From Phallusia fumigata (lineage: Eukaryota; Chordata; Ascidiacea; Phlebobranchia; Ascidiidae): DNA of 21,019 bases. Position 1 is the first letter of the stretch, and every line of letters starts with the position of its first letter. The translations under genes were made by a program, and so were the position numbers. This document shows positions 1 through 9,117 of this stretch, one piece after another. The stretch lies in contig QXVZ01003283.1 of the NCBI GenBank assembly GCA_008931825.1, forward strand, positions 1 through 21,019. The letters run 5' to 3'. The notes below the pieces were generated by a model. The model did not search any database. It saw only the letters and a program-made list of their open reading frames with translations, and was not told where the DNA came from.

Positions 1-205
1 AGTTTTGACGTTCCAGCATCAAACATTGACCAACTTGGTTTATGTAGTGTCAAGTTAAAAAATATTTGATTTTTCAATAGCACATGTTATGCCAGTGACA
101 TTCCAACCAGAAAATAATGAATGAACTCCATCAAGCATGAATCTATTGTGTCGGATACACTAGTCCAAGGTATTATGTTCAAACTTCCCCTTTGTTAATT
201 CACAG

Positions 206-285
206 ACAATCGCCCCTGGACTTCAATCAGTATAATCATGACGGGCGTCCTTCCAACCCACCACAGATTGCAATTCCAGCCCAGG
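206..285 (+). CDS. PURA: Pur-alpha exon: end of PUR repeat II
   Basis: The acceptor AG is at 204-205 and the donor GT at 286-287. The first base completes a codon begun in an exon outside the window. The reading frame is QSPLDFNQYNHDGRP and so on, ending IAIPAQG with the Gly codon split across the intron. It is the only one of the three frames that both stays open and continues into the next exon. Confidence 0.85.
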
Positions 286-3200
286 GTAGGTTAAATATTC
301 ACCTTAATCAAATCTGCTTGGTTTCAAGTACTACCATCTCGTCATGATGTATGCTTTGCTGTGTCGTGTGGTTTAAACTTGTTGACCTCTTAATTGCATA
401 AGTGATGCAATATATATCTTTTTGTGATAAGTTTGTTGTTATTCCTCATTTTGACAAATGGCCTGTGATAGTTGTAGAACAAATATGTTTCACTTATTAC
501 ATTGTTGGCAAAGTGGTCAAAGTTGATTGAACCAATACTGAAAATACATTATGTAGAAGCCTTAGCTTGGCAATGACATCAAGTATTTTCTTATTTTATC
601 GAGCTTTTGTCCATTGTCTAGAATGGTGATAGCAAAACCTGTGCAAAAAAACTTTCAATGGAGGTTTAATTCAGGAGCGGTAAAACTAGCTTTTACTAGT
701 AAATTTTTGTACCAGTATCATTTTCACCAACTCCAGAATCATTTAATGTTAATAAAGTTTTTTGTTAATAAAGTAATGACAGTCATTTCTAAAACAATAT
801 CCAGGCCATGGGTGAACAATAAATTATTCGACAATTATTTCTGCATCATGCACACATGGCTTTGTGCGGAGAAAATTGTTTGTCAATTGGAATAGGGGAA
901 ACACATCTGCTGTTAAAGCCTGTATGCAGCTGCCCTTATGTGCACCTGGGGAATAGATCGACTGATGGGTTTGTTTCAGAGATACAGACAATTTTAAAGA
1001 AGCTGTTTATACTTAATTGAGTCCTACCCTATAGCATTATATAAAAATGTGTCAATAACGTATTTCTAGGCTGAAAATAGCATTAAAGAACATTTTGAAA
1101 AAGTCTTAATTGCATTTTTAACATCACCTTCTCGCAATAGAATTCCTTGGTCAAATTTTTGCAACTCATGAAAAAACCTGTTCCTGTTACCAAACCCATC
1201 AATTGATGTTCCATAGACGACAAAAAATATAACACAACAGTTGTTACAGACTGTTATTGCTAGAAACCAATTTGTGTCGTCTGTTTTCATTTCCTATCTC
1301 CTTTCCTATTAAATACTGATGAAAAGCTTGCATTAAAAATGTGTTCCATCAACTTTATAGCTGATATTCGAATCATTTGAATTTGGAATTTTTGTTTGTT
1401 GTGTGATTCTGCAAACGCTCAGTTGACATTTTCTTTCTGCATGAAAACTCGTCAATTCCATAGGAAACCCCTTAATTATGCATTGTACCAAAGTGTTTCC
1501 ACCTATAAATTGTGCAGTTCTTCCAACTTGAAATATATACAACTCGTATGAAATTACAGGGTAAAACACTGAAATCATAATGAGAAAATATCTTTATCCA
1601 GGTTTGGTTGAGTTTCGCGATGCACTTACTGGACTTATTGATGAGTATGGAAGTGATGATCAGGTGGAATTGCCTCCTTCGCAAACCATTGGAAATCGTC
1701 GTTCCAAACAGGTTAGCTCAACACAACACTACAAAAATGCAACAAAATACACCAGAATTGATAAGTCAAATGTGAAACATTTTTTATATTTGCTTACTAT
1801 TTTGCCTAACCCATATGTATGTATACATTACGTTTCACATTGCATCCCATTACAACCTGTTGTTTACCTATACATTGCAAAATGCAAATACATTTGGTGA
1901 GATTAAAGTGCAATATCCACTTGATAACTGGGACGGGCTAATAACGCTGTTCAAACACAAATTGCTGTCAAATGGTAACCTTTGAAATATGTCCAGAATA
2001 GGTTTCCTTAATTCTTTTGTATGCCATTACCTTTAAAATTAGTATGTTCGTTTTCTATTGCGACATACATCAGTATCCATGAAAAAACCTTAAGTGTCAT
2101 GTTATCAATACGAGGCCTAGCAGGGTAACTGATCCTCGATGTCACAATGCCAACTTTGGTGTGACAAGTGCCGGCAAGTGAAGTTAAACGTGGTGGTGTC
2201 ATTCATTGTCACACCAAGTATAGTTGAAGCACCAATGCTGGCTTTTGTGGTCCCAAAGAAAAATAATAGTTGTGGTGAATTGGGGGGTGTATATTGGTTT
2301 TTTATATTAGTTTGTCTGTTTTTTCAAATGCAGTAAAACTTCTGCTTCTTAAAAAGTTTTTCAATAGGGTTATGTTATGTACTTAAAATGTGTTGTTTTA
2401 AAAACGAAAATAGGGACTCATACCACCTTTATTATTTGTTTATTTTCATGCCCCCTTTGACTGCCATTGTCTAACATTCTAAAATGCAAATGTAGTCACA
2501 AGCCATAGATACCTTATTGTGTCCGAAACACCATTTAAAGCTATAGTGTAACTTTCCCTTTGTTGGTGTAGGCTAGTAAACTTGAACGACTGTTAAGTTT
2601 CACAACTTTACCCAAAAACTCAGGAAAATATTTTAAAGTGTTTGTATCACACATAGTGACTTTAAATTCAGTAAAAAATGTAAACTTCAGTGTTTATGAA
2701 ACATTTTTGTCCACAGTTCTTCTGCGATGTTGGTCAAAATCAACGTGGCGTGTTTCTTCGTGTCACTGAGCAAACTCGATTCTATCGTTCAGCAATCACA
2801 AGTAAGTTTTCCATATGTTGCATTTAATGTCACTTTCTATGTGATTCACCCACACATAATGAAAATCAGCAAAATAAAAGAAACATGATTCACTTTATTC
2901 TCGTTTTTGTTTTCAGTTCCAGAGAAGTTTTGGAAGGAATTTGCCGACTACTTGAATGTGACTTCGAAACTGATGGAGGATTATTATGAACAGGTTGGGG
3001 CAGGTGGGGATAACGAGGGTGCACCAGAGGAAGAGGGATCAGGCTCCAAAGAAGTGGAGGAGGTGAGACGACTTTTCCTGGACGCACATACTTAACTTGC
3101 TTTGCTTATTTTAGCTTCGAATTTTTTATTAGACATGTTTTACACATAATTTTTTTGCCACTCAAAACCTTGGAAATTTCTGTGGTAGTCAATGAGATTT

Positions 3201-3469
3201 TTCCTGGATTATGACAATCATTAGGCCAGAAACAGCCAAACTGTGTCAAAACATTACAGGGCTTGGAAAAGAAAGTGCAGTTTCGGAATTATTCTGTCCC
3301 CAGTTTGTACTCCTCTTGCTCTATAACTTATGCAACATCAAATTTCTGACTTCTAAAACCAACTTTTGTTCACATTTCCCAGGCCGAGGAAGATGAAAGT
3401 GCTGGTCGCAGACGCCGAACTGATGATCTTGATGAAATTGACGATGACGATACCAGCAAGCCAGAGTGA
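206..3469 (+). CDS. PURA: Pur-alpha family protein, 3' part (five exons, 5' end outside window)
   Basis: Exons 206-285, 1602-1711, 2717-2801, 2917-3062 and 3383-3469 join in phase with GT-AG borders and encode 168 C-terminal residues ending in TGA at 3467-3469. Pur proteins bind purine-rich single-stranded DNA and RNA and act in transcription, replication and mRNA transport. Family hallmarks seen are IAIPAQG followed by LVEFRDALTGLIDEYG across the first junction (end of PUR repeat II), then FFCDVGQNQRGVFLRV and FYRSAITIPEKFWKEF (PUR repeat III). The tail is acidic and Gly/Glu-rich, then Arg-rich (GRRRRTDDLDEIDDDD), as in vertebrate PURA/PURB tails, though different in sequence. Vertebrate PURA has an intronless coding region, so the split structure is a difference. 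Exons for repeat I must lie upstream. PURA, PURB and PURG cannot be told apart from this fragment. The family call is firm. Confidence 0.93.
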
Positions 3470-3700
3470 ATGTTGTGACTGCATGACTGTATCAAGACCA
3501 TGGGGTAAGACATATACATACGGCTTAAGTAATATCTTTAAAATGGTTTCTAAAAAACCCTTAAAAAAAGATGATTAAGAGCTAGCCGCACAGACTAAGG
3601 TTATACTTTTCTCAATCAAAGATAAGCTTGTTTTGAACCACGCCTTATTTGTCATAGGTTTTAAAATAAACACATACAAATAAATTATTAAGTTCTATTC
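3470..3700 (+). promoter_or_regulatory. Pur-alpha 3' UTR with two AATAAA signals
   Basis: After the stop codon there is AT-rich non-coding sequence with canonical polyadenylation hexamers AATAAA at 3665-3670 and 3679-3684, about 200 bases downstream. A GGTAAGA motif near 3504 resembles a splice donor and could start a 3' UTR intron, but no acceptor could be assigned. Transcript end sites are inferred. Confidence 0.6.
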
Positions 3701-4555
3701 AAATAAGGAACTGAAAATGCCTACATTTTTTAGGCGAAATTTATGTATTCTATATATTACTGAGCGAAGCAGAATGACTGCTACACCAAAAGTTGAAATT
3801 ACTTACTTCGCTTTTAGTGAAAACTTAATTTCAACGCGTTTGTTTCTTGTCCCTCATTTAAAACACTTCAAACAAAACCCACATTAAAACAAACAATTTT
3901 TCCCGCAGATTTTACTCCTTGCACTCCTGATTTTTTGTTGACATGTTTAATTGATTGGCGACACACCCCTGCCCCGCCCCTTCATTGCACCGTCGCGTAT
4001 GACGTATTATCGTGCACATTTCTCTGCAATGCAAGCTGTCCGCCCTCGTGCGCGCCACCTACCGACTGGCGTTTGTGACGTCGTCGTGAGGGACGACTTG
4101 TTCAGACTTTGCCTGGTGTGTGTGTCTGTTGTGTGTTTGTTGTTGTTGTTTCAGGTTCGTCTAAGTTTTTCTGCGGCCACGGAGTAAGGTTGACAGAATG
4201 CTTAGTTTTATTTGAAGCAGTGCGGCTGGGTTTTTGTTCGACCCCTTTTTCAAAGTTTGGTAGCTATAGCGAAAAACTTGCGGCATTTTTTGGTGGCTGA
4301 ACTTGTTGTACGTTCGGTATACGTAAAAATGTTTGCTATATTTACTCAGTTTGTTACTAAAGACTTCAGGTACTAATAACACGTAAAAACATTACAATTC
4401 GGAAAAGCGCTTCTTCTATTTTCTGCAGTCGTCGTTTACCTAACTACATACCGCTTGCGGGCAACGGTTAAAAATCCAAACATTTTACCAAATACTAAAA
4501 AAGCAGGTATAGAACAATTTGTAGATAACGTTATTTACGTGATTTTAAAATTAAT
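3700..4555. other. Non-coding interval with a GC- and CpG-rich core
   Basis: No coding exon could be supported here. The section around 3960-4085 is much richer in CpG than its surroundings, with CCCCGCCCC (Sp1-like) near 3971 and TGACGTCG at 4075-4082. It is followed by a TG/TTG simple repeat. It could be a promoter or 5' exon region, but no start codon with a convincing downstream exon was found. Confidence 0.35.
4114..4152. repeat. TG/TTG simple-sequence repeat
   Basis: An imperfect run of TG, TTTG and TTG units ends in TTTCAG. The pyrimidine-rich end plus CAG mimics a splice acceptor, but the sequence after it shows no recognisable coding exon. Confidence 0.7.
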
Positions 4556-4626
4556 TACGTCACAAAATCCTCATTGTTAGTGACGTCACGAATGGTTACG
4601 TTCGACCGGCTTCTGACGTGACGTCA
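4556..4626. promoter_or_regulatory. Cluster of CRE-like sites (TGACGTCA)
   Basis: Within about 70 bases there are two perfect palindromic CREs, TGACGTCA at 4581-4588 and 4619-4626, plus the half-matches TTACGTCA (4556-4563) and TGACGTGA (4614-4621). The second perfect site overlaps the TGACGTGA. In metazoans this octamer binds CREB/ATF bZIP factors. The cluster lies about 500 bases upstream of the signal-peptide exon at 5115, so it may belong to that promoter. No TATA box was assigned. Function is inferred from the motif alone. Confidence 0.45.
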
Positions 4627-5114
4627 CGCCTCCGTGTATTGCTTTGTTAAAATATTTTTGTTCGATTTCCTTGTCTATTTACGTTCACGGGCAGTTTCAG
4701 AACGGCGGCGATTTTATTACGCTGTCAAAGCTAAAGTTTTTTGAAAACAAAGTGGCCGTTAAACTAATAACACTGCGAACAGCTGAGTATTCATTTTCTT
4801 TACAACCCCTTCCTATGGCATCGAAGCACATGTTTTTTTGAACCAATTGGGTTAAGTGCAGCGCGCAGCGGCGTTTTTGACATCCGGTTTAATTTGTTTT
4901 CAACTTTTCTTGTAGGCTAGCAAGCCTTTGCTGATATTCAATTACATATCAAGCCCCTTGTAAACAGAAACTCCCGTTTGTTGCATCTGATTTCCTACTT
5001 GTTTCACTGTCAACATTTTATTATGTCGTCACCGTTCCGCCTCGTCAGTTCCGTCACACTTCACTTATTTTACCGGTCACGTGTCTGTTCTCCGGGTGGA
5101 GGTGTCAAAGTTCC

Positions 5115-5187
5115 ATGCGTCCCTCGATGGCGTCCGTTTTTGTTCGTCTTTCTCTTGCTGTGTTCGTCAGTGCGGCTGTACATAGAG
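5115..5187 (+). CDS. Candidate first exon with signal peptide
   Basis: From ATG at 5115 the frame reads MRPSMASVFVRL then SLAVFVSAAVHR and meets a donor (AGAG|GTATTA) at 5188. A short basic start, a hydrophobic run of about 15 residues and small residues near a possible cleavage site are typical of a secretory signal peptide. It ends in phase 1, whereas the next candidate exon (5884) begins in phase 0. Either a small exon lies between, or a weaker phase-0 donor (GCT|GTACAT, 5178) is used. A CACGTG E-box lies near 5069. The exon is supported only by reading-frame character and the donor. Confidence 0.35.
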
Positions 5188-5883
5188 GTATTACAGGTAT
5201 ATCTTAACTTTCCCGCTATAATAAGCATGGCTTATATTCGACATAACATTGGACCCTTTTCAGCAGTCTAGAAGGATTTTGGCTTAATTTTTGGCAAGCT
5301 CGCACTCAAGTAACTGGTTTAATAAAAATCTAAATGCTAAATTGTGTCCACTGTGCTTTCCGTAAACATAGAAATTTGACCGAATTTGAGACATTTTTAG
5401 TTTTCGACGGTTATAAAAGGTTTAATTCGCTAAAATAATTAAAGTCGGCGTTTGAAAAACCACGGTTATAAAATTGGGCTATAAAATCAAAAACTGCCTC
5501 CCTCGACGGTAATTAAAAAATCAACTTTTCGGCCGTGTTTCAAAACTGCACTTGCACATACCGCCGTAAAGTCTCCCAAACTTCTACTTTCGCAACAGGG
5601 GATTCCCCGCGCACGCGTCGTCGTATTTATGTTGTTTAGGCAATTGCTCGTGGCGAGTTCTTCTTTTCCCCATGCGCCTCACATGCTTGTCTGCGTTTTT
5701 CGTTCCTGTCATCAACCACCCACTAACCCATTGGATTAAATTCATCCCAAAATGAACTGTTGAGGCTCTAAAGAAACATATTCCCACCTCTGTTTCAGAC
5801 AGTCCAGTTTTGAGCGGTTTTTGCATAACTCGCTTTCTTCTTTCATGTGAATGCGTCATTTATTTTTTTCCGAAACCTAGCAG

Positions 5884-5991
5884 GTCAACAGGCAGTTTGA
5901 TTCAATAGTTGTGTTGCTTGGTCCTGCCAACATTCATACACTATTTATTGTAATGGAAAGGCACCTAGAACGTGGGCACGATTTAATATTG
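5884..5991 (+). CDS. Candidate exon resembling N-terminus of a UDP-glycosyltransferase
   Basis: With acceptor CAG at 5881-5883 and donor GT at 5992, the phase-0 frame gives 36 residues including LLGPANIHTLFIVMERHL and ERGHDLIL. The pattern of a hydrophobic strand, a Gly/Pro turn, His, an amphipathic helix and RGH plus a hydrophobic strand is the usual start of the mature UGT (GT1) fold after the signal peptide. The UGT donor-binding signature is not found downstream, so this is either a truncated or pseudogenised UGT or a chance match. Without splicing at 5992 the frame stops about 14 codons later. Confidence 0.35.
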
Positions 5992-6035
5992 GTGATTGTG
6001 AAACAAAATTACCCAAAAAATCCTTTTTTAAATTA

Positions 6036-6600
6036 GGTCGTGTCACAGTTTATTAAAAAAAATGATTATTTTGATGTGATTATCAGATTTTTATTCCTGC
6101 ATTTCCGAAATTAATTAGTTTCATTGTAGTTGAAATGTTTTTGACGTAGCATGTTCGTATGAATCGACGTTGTTCAATAACTCATGTAACCCCAGTTTGT
6201 TGTTAGGTAGTTTCCCTCCACCCCATTTCACCCCACATTGTACTTGTGGTGTCCCATGGTCGTATCTTGGTGCATATATAGCTGTACAGTACAATAAAGT
6301 GACGTTTAAATGTTATTGTGTTTTATTTACTCGATCACATAGGAAGCCTTGGTATAGTCAAACAAAGAGGAAACGAGCTAAGTTGAGCATTAGGACGTAG
6401 AGCAGGTCTTACATACCCTTGTTCTGACTGCAGCAGCTTAAATTATAAGTTAGTTTGTAAACTGCAGTCGGTTTTAGACTAGGTGATGTCCAAAACCAGT
6501 GGTTCTCAAACTGACTGCCACGATTGTTAAAAGTAAAAACGGCATGGACGTCCCATAAAAGTTGCAAAAAAATTAATTGAACAAATTTTTGTGTTTTTAG
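6036..6600. other. Non-coding interval, possible solo hAT-like end
   Basis: This stretch is AT-rich and no exon could be supported. At 6497 the sequence CAGTGGTTCTCAAACTG matches the common start of hAT-family terminal inverted repeats, but no matching inverted end was found nearby. Confidence 0.25.
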
Positions 6601-6690
6601 CCTGCAAAGTACCGTAAACTTAAAAAGTGTGAAAACTGCACTAAACTATACAAAGCCCTTAATTGCTCCCGCAACTTCCAGAAAGTTTGA
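6601..6690 (+). CDS. Possible Cys-containing last exon, unknown protein
   Basis: A good acceptor (TTTGTGTTTTTAG, AG at 6599-6600) opens a phase-0 frame of 29 residues, including KKCENCTKLYKALNCSRNF, ending in TGA at 6688-6690. The phase matches the candidate UGT-like exon ending at 5991. I do not recognise the sequence, and no strong polyA signal follows, so it may be fortuitous. Confidence 0.2.
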   Translation, partial: PAKYRKLKKCENCTKLYKALNCSRNFQKV

Positions 6691-7217
6691 AAGTATACAT
6701 ACACATTAACTTCATACATATTATAGAAATAAGTTTTATTAATATACATGGAATGATAAGAACATTTTAATCTTGAATTTTTCGAGGCTTAGTAAAGCAT
6801 TTCGCTTTTAATCACCACCCTTGCGGATGAAATTACAAACAGGTCGCTAGGTGTGCAAATATGTTTCCGCTTTCAAACCTTGGGGAAGTAGGCTAATTTC
6901 TCACAATGAATCCTTTAATAAGCCCCACTGCATGTTATACCATTGCTAATCAATTCAACAAATCAATTTCAATCATAAGCATCATTCGCGCGGTAGATTT
7001 TCGGTTGATCCATGATGTTATGTATTTTTGATGCACTGTGTTGGCGTGACTGTAGCGGAAGGGTGGCGTACGTCTCATATCTACAGGTGTGTCAGACCCG
7101 AGGGATAGACAGCAAACACTTTGCGCTAATTGCTTGCCGATTGCTCAGGGAACAACCGGTTTTTAAACTCGTACAGCCACACGTACGGTTTGGTTGAAGC
7201 CTTTTTTGTTTGTGAGC
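6691..7217. other. Intergenic region upstream of the 130-aa gene
   Basis: No coding exon is supported. A more CpG-rich section at about 7040-7190 precedes the gene start at 7218 and may be its promoter or 5' UTR. A pyrimidine-rich run and AG at 7215-7216 immediately precede the ATG and resemble a splice acceptor. Confidence 0.35.
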
Positions 7218-8344
7218 ATGGCTGAGAGTTTAAACGTTTTGTTGAAGCAAAAGCACCTGAAAAGAAGGTAATATTTTACGCAGTATTCATTTTAGTTGAA
7301 TAATTTATGGCCATAAGCGTGTTTAATGACGATTTTGGACTATCATCGCTTTATATTTGATTATGGATCAGCCTTTGGAAACTGCTTTGAGAATCAAACA
7401 TGCCCTGCCTTGTTTCACAAATGGAACGCATTACGTTTGTAGGCTATATGTTACAACTTTAATTGATGCAAAAAGTTACAACAACATATAACTCAAGGTG
7501 AGGAAATGTTTTTTTGATGCCGATATTTAAGATGACGCTTCTGGAATTTATAACTCGATTTAATGCTGTGTATTTGATTTACAGTGCTCGGGTGACGTCA
7601 CAAATAAACATTCTTTTGCATTTTGTTGACAGACTAACCCTTTATCATTTGATCTTCATAATCTTTTGTTGGCATTTCAATCGTTATTAGTGTGATTTTA
7701 CCAAAAAATTTGCAAGAGCTATGCTGGAAGAGGAACACTCAACAGAAAGGTTTGCTGATGAGAGTATTTATGTAAAAGAAGGTAATGATACGTAGGTTCA
7801 TGTTTTTCAGAATATGTTTTGGTGTGTTTTTGTAAGCGTTAATTCCCCGGTGTAAAAAACATATTAAACTCCTAAAATGTTAAAACATTACTAACTGTAC
7901 ACTGCAAGTGTATCACAGTAATTTGTATTTAAACACATGGAAAAACGGAATATGCACGTTAAAACAGTTTACAAGTTCTCCAACTTGGAAAGGTACGGAT
8001 TGGTGAAACACACAAGATTGATATGTAGATCGTCTATCAAAGGCAAAATTGTTAGGACGTCTGTTTTGGAGGTAGAACCGAAATAATGGTAAACACTTAA
8101 CACACATGCAAAACCTGTAACGATGCGTTATCGTTTTGCTACAACATTTAGTAAAAACGCTATACAATAGAAACTTGTGCGAAAATTGTCACGACATGTT
8201 GGAATGAAAGTTAACGGTCTAAGGGAAAGGGGAGACTTTGAAAGAATTGAAAAACGATTTTCGGAAGGTAATCTTGGGCACAATAAGAAACCACATAAAT
8301 TTAAACGAGGCACTAAAAGTGAGTTTTACATAATTGCAACTTAA
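7218..8344 (+). CDS. Unrecognised basic 130-aa protein, four exons
   Basis: Exons 7218-7267, 7717-7781, 7968-8071 and 8171-8344 join in phase with GT-AG borders: 130 codons then TAA at 8342-8344. The protein starts MAESLNVLLKQKHLKR, continues through EEEHSTERFADESIYVKEVY and FSNLERYGLVKHTRLICRS, then KLVRKLSRHVGMKVNGL and a Lys/Arg-rich end (NKKPHKFKRGTKSEFY). It is strongly basic with a predicted helical middle and has no signal peptide, membrane segment or familiar domain. A nuclear or nucleic-acid-binding role is only a guess from charge. The second-exon acceptor has a weak pyrimidine tract, the poorest junction. AATAAA follows 16 bases after the stop, which supports the gene end. It converges with the channel gene. 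Confidence 0.6.
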
Positions 8345-8359
8345 AAATTCGCACTATAA

Positions 8360-8365
8360 AATAAA
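8360..8365 (+). promoter_or_regulatory. Polyadenylation signal of the 130-aa gene
   Basis: A canonical AATAAA lies 16 bases after the TAA stop at 8342-8344. This argues that translation reads through the tempting donor at 8319 and ends here, rather than splicing to a further exon. Confidence 0.6.
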
Positions 8366-8719
8366 TTCACAGTATGAAACAACATGTACCGCATGTACAT
8401 GATAAAAAAATGTAATAAAAAAATTTATGTGCATTGGACGGGTATGTACAGAGAAAAGTAGCAATGTTTGGATGGAGTTTATCAGCAAATACTGTTGAAA
8501 TGTATGAATAACTGCATTGATATATTTTTCTTGCACGCTGAAAATGTTTCCATACGTAAATTGGTAATTTCCCTTTTCATGACAAGCTATAGTTACGCTT
8601 TCTATGCAAAAACAATTGAAAAACATTTCTAAGGTTGAGAAAAACCGAATTGGAAATACTAAAAAATCTACAACAAGAAAGTATTTACATTTTAAAGTGG
8701 CGAATAAACACAAGCTAAA

Positions 8720-8725
8720 TTTAAT
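8720..8725 (-). promoter_or_regulatory. Possible polyA signal (ATTAAA) of the channel gene
   Basis: On the - strand the common variant hexamer ATTAAA lies about 235 bases after the channel stop codon. No canonical AATAAA was found on that strand between the stop and the facing gene. Weak motif evidence only. Confidence 0.3.
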
Positions 8726-8741
8726 AGCACCTTGGTGAAAA

Positions 8742-8763
8742 GGCTTTAACAATTGCTAAAGCC
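8742..8763. other. Stem-loop in the convergent 3' region
   Basis: GGCTTTA and TAAAGCC form a perfect 7-bp stem around an 8-base loop. It sits inside the 3' UTR region shared by the two converging genes. No function is known; such stems also arise by chance. Confidence 0.4.
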
Positions 8764-8960
8764 ATGCTATTATTGGTAGTTAATGCTTTAGCTACTATTC
8801 AAATAGGTGTGCATATTTTGTTTTTACAGCCTTCATTTAAACGCTTTCTTACAGCCCTGAGGTGCAAATTATATAAAACAAGTTTAAATAACTTGGTCAA
8901 AATTTAAACTGATGCCAAATGCATTTGAAGGTTGTCCAACATTTACAGGCTTTCACCACT

Positions 8961-9117
8961 TCACGCATTGGATGAATCCCCTTGCTCAGGCGGAACGTTT
9001 GACCCTTGACCCTGGCCACCCCGATGTACTGTGACGTCAACAGTTATGGGGAGTGAGGTTGAACCCCTTGATGACGTCGCGGAACCCGGAAGTGGCGCCA
9101 TCTCGATCACTTCCGGA
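8961..9117 (-). CDS. Channel last exon: Pro/Ser-rich C-terminus
   Basis: The acceptor CAG after the pyrimidine run CTCTCCCCCATCAG sets the border at 9117; a second AG would extend it to 9132 in the same phase. The frame reads PEVIEMAPLPGSATSS to GGQGQGSNVPPEQGDSSNA and stops at 8961-8963. It continues in phase from exon 9308-9385 (split codon AG|T). The open + strand frame over 9031-9216 is the antisense shadow of this exon. Confidence 0.75.

Larger units (their letters stand above)
8345..8960. other. Convergent 3' region between two genes
   Basis: About 600 AT-rich bases separate the stop of the + strand 130-aa gene from the stop of the - strand channel gene, and hold both 3' UTRs. A 132-codon open frame on the - strand (8354-8752) has low-complexity, Phe/Ile-rich composition and no splice context, so it is not called. 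Confidence 0.5.

Noticed and set aside
120..170. Upstream Pur-alpha exon before a GT at 171
   Set aside because: The frame with the required phase has a stop after about ten codons, and the sequence does not resemble a Pur repeat.
5584..5859. 91-codon - strand open frame
   Set aside because: Basic, low-similarity translation without splice signals or a partner exon; no family recognised.
6497..6515. Complete hAT element
   Set aside because: Only one terminal repeat is visible and no inverted partner was found within a plausible distance.
8354..8752. 132-codon - strand open frame
   Set aside because: AT-rich, Phe/Ile/His-biased translation, no homology recognised, no splice context, and it lies between two gene ends.
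8949..9034. Fifth exon for the + strand 130-aa gene (FHHFTHWMNPLAQ...)
   Set aside because: It is antisense to the last channel exon, and reading through 8318 gives a stop and an AATAAA within 50 bases.
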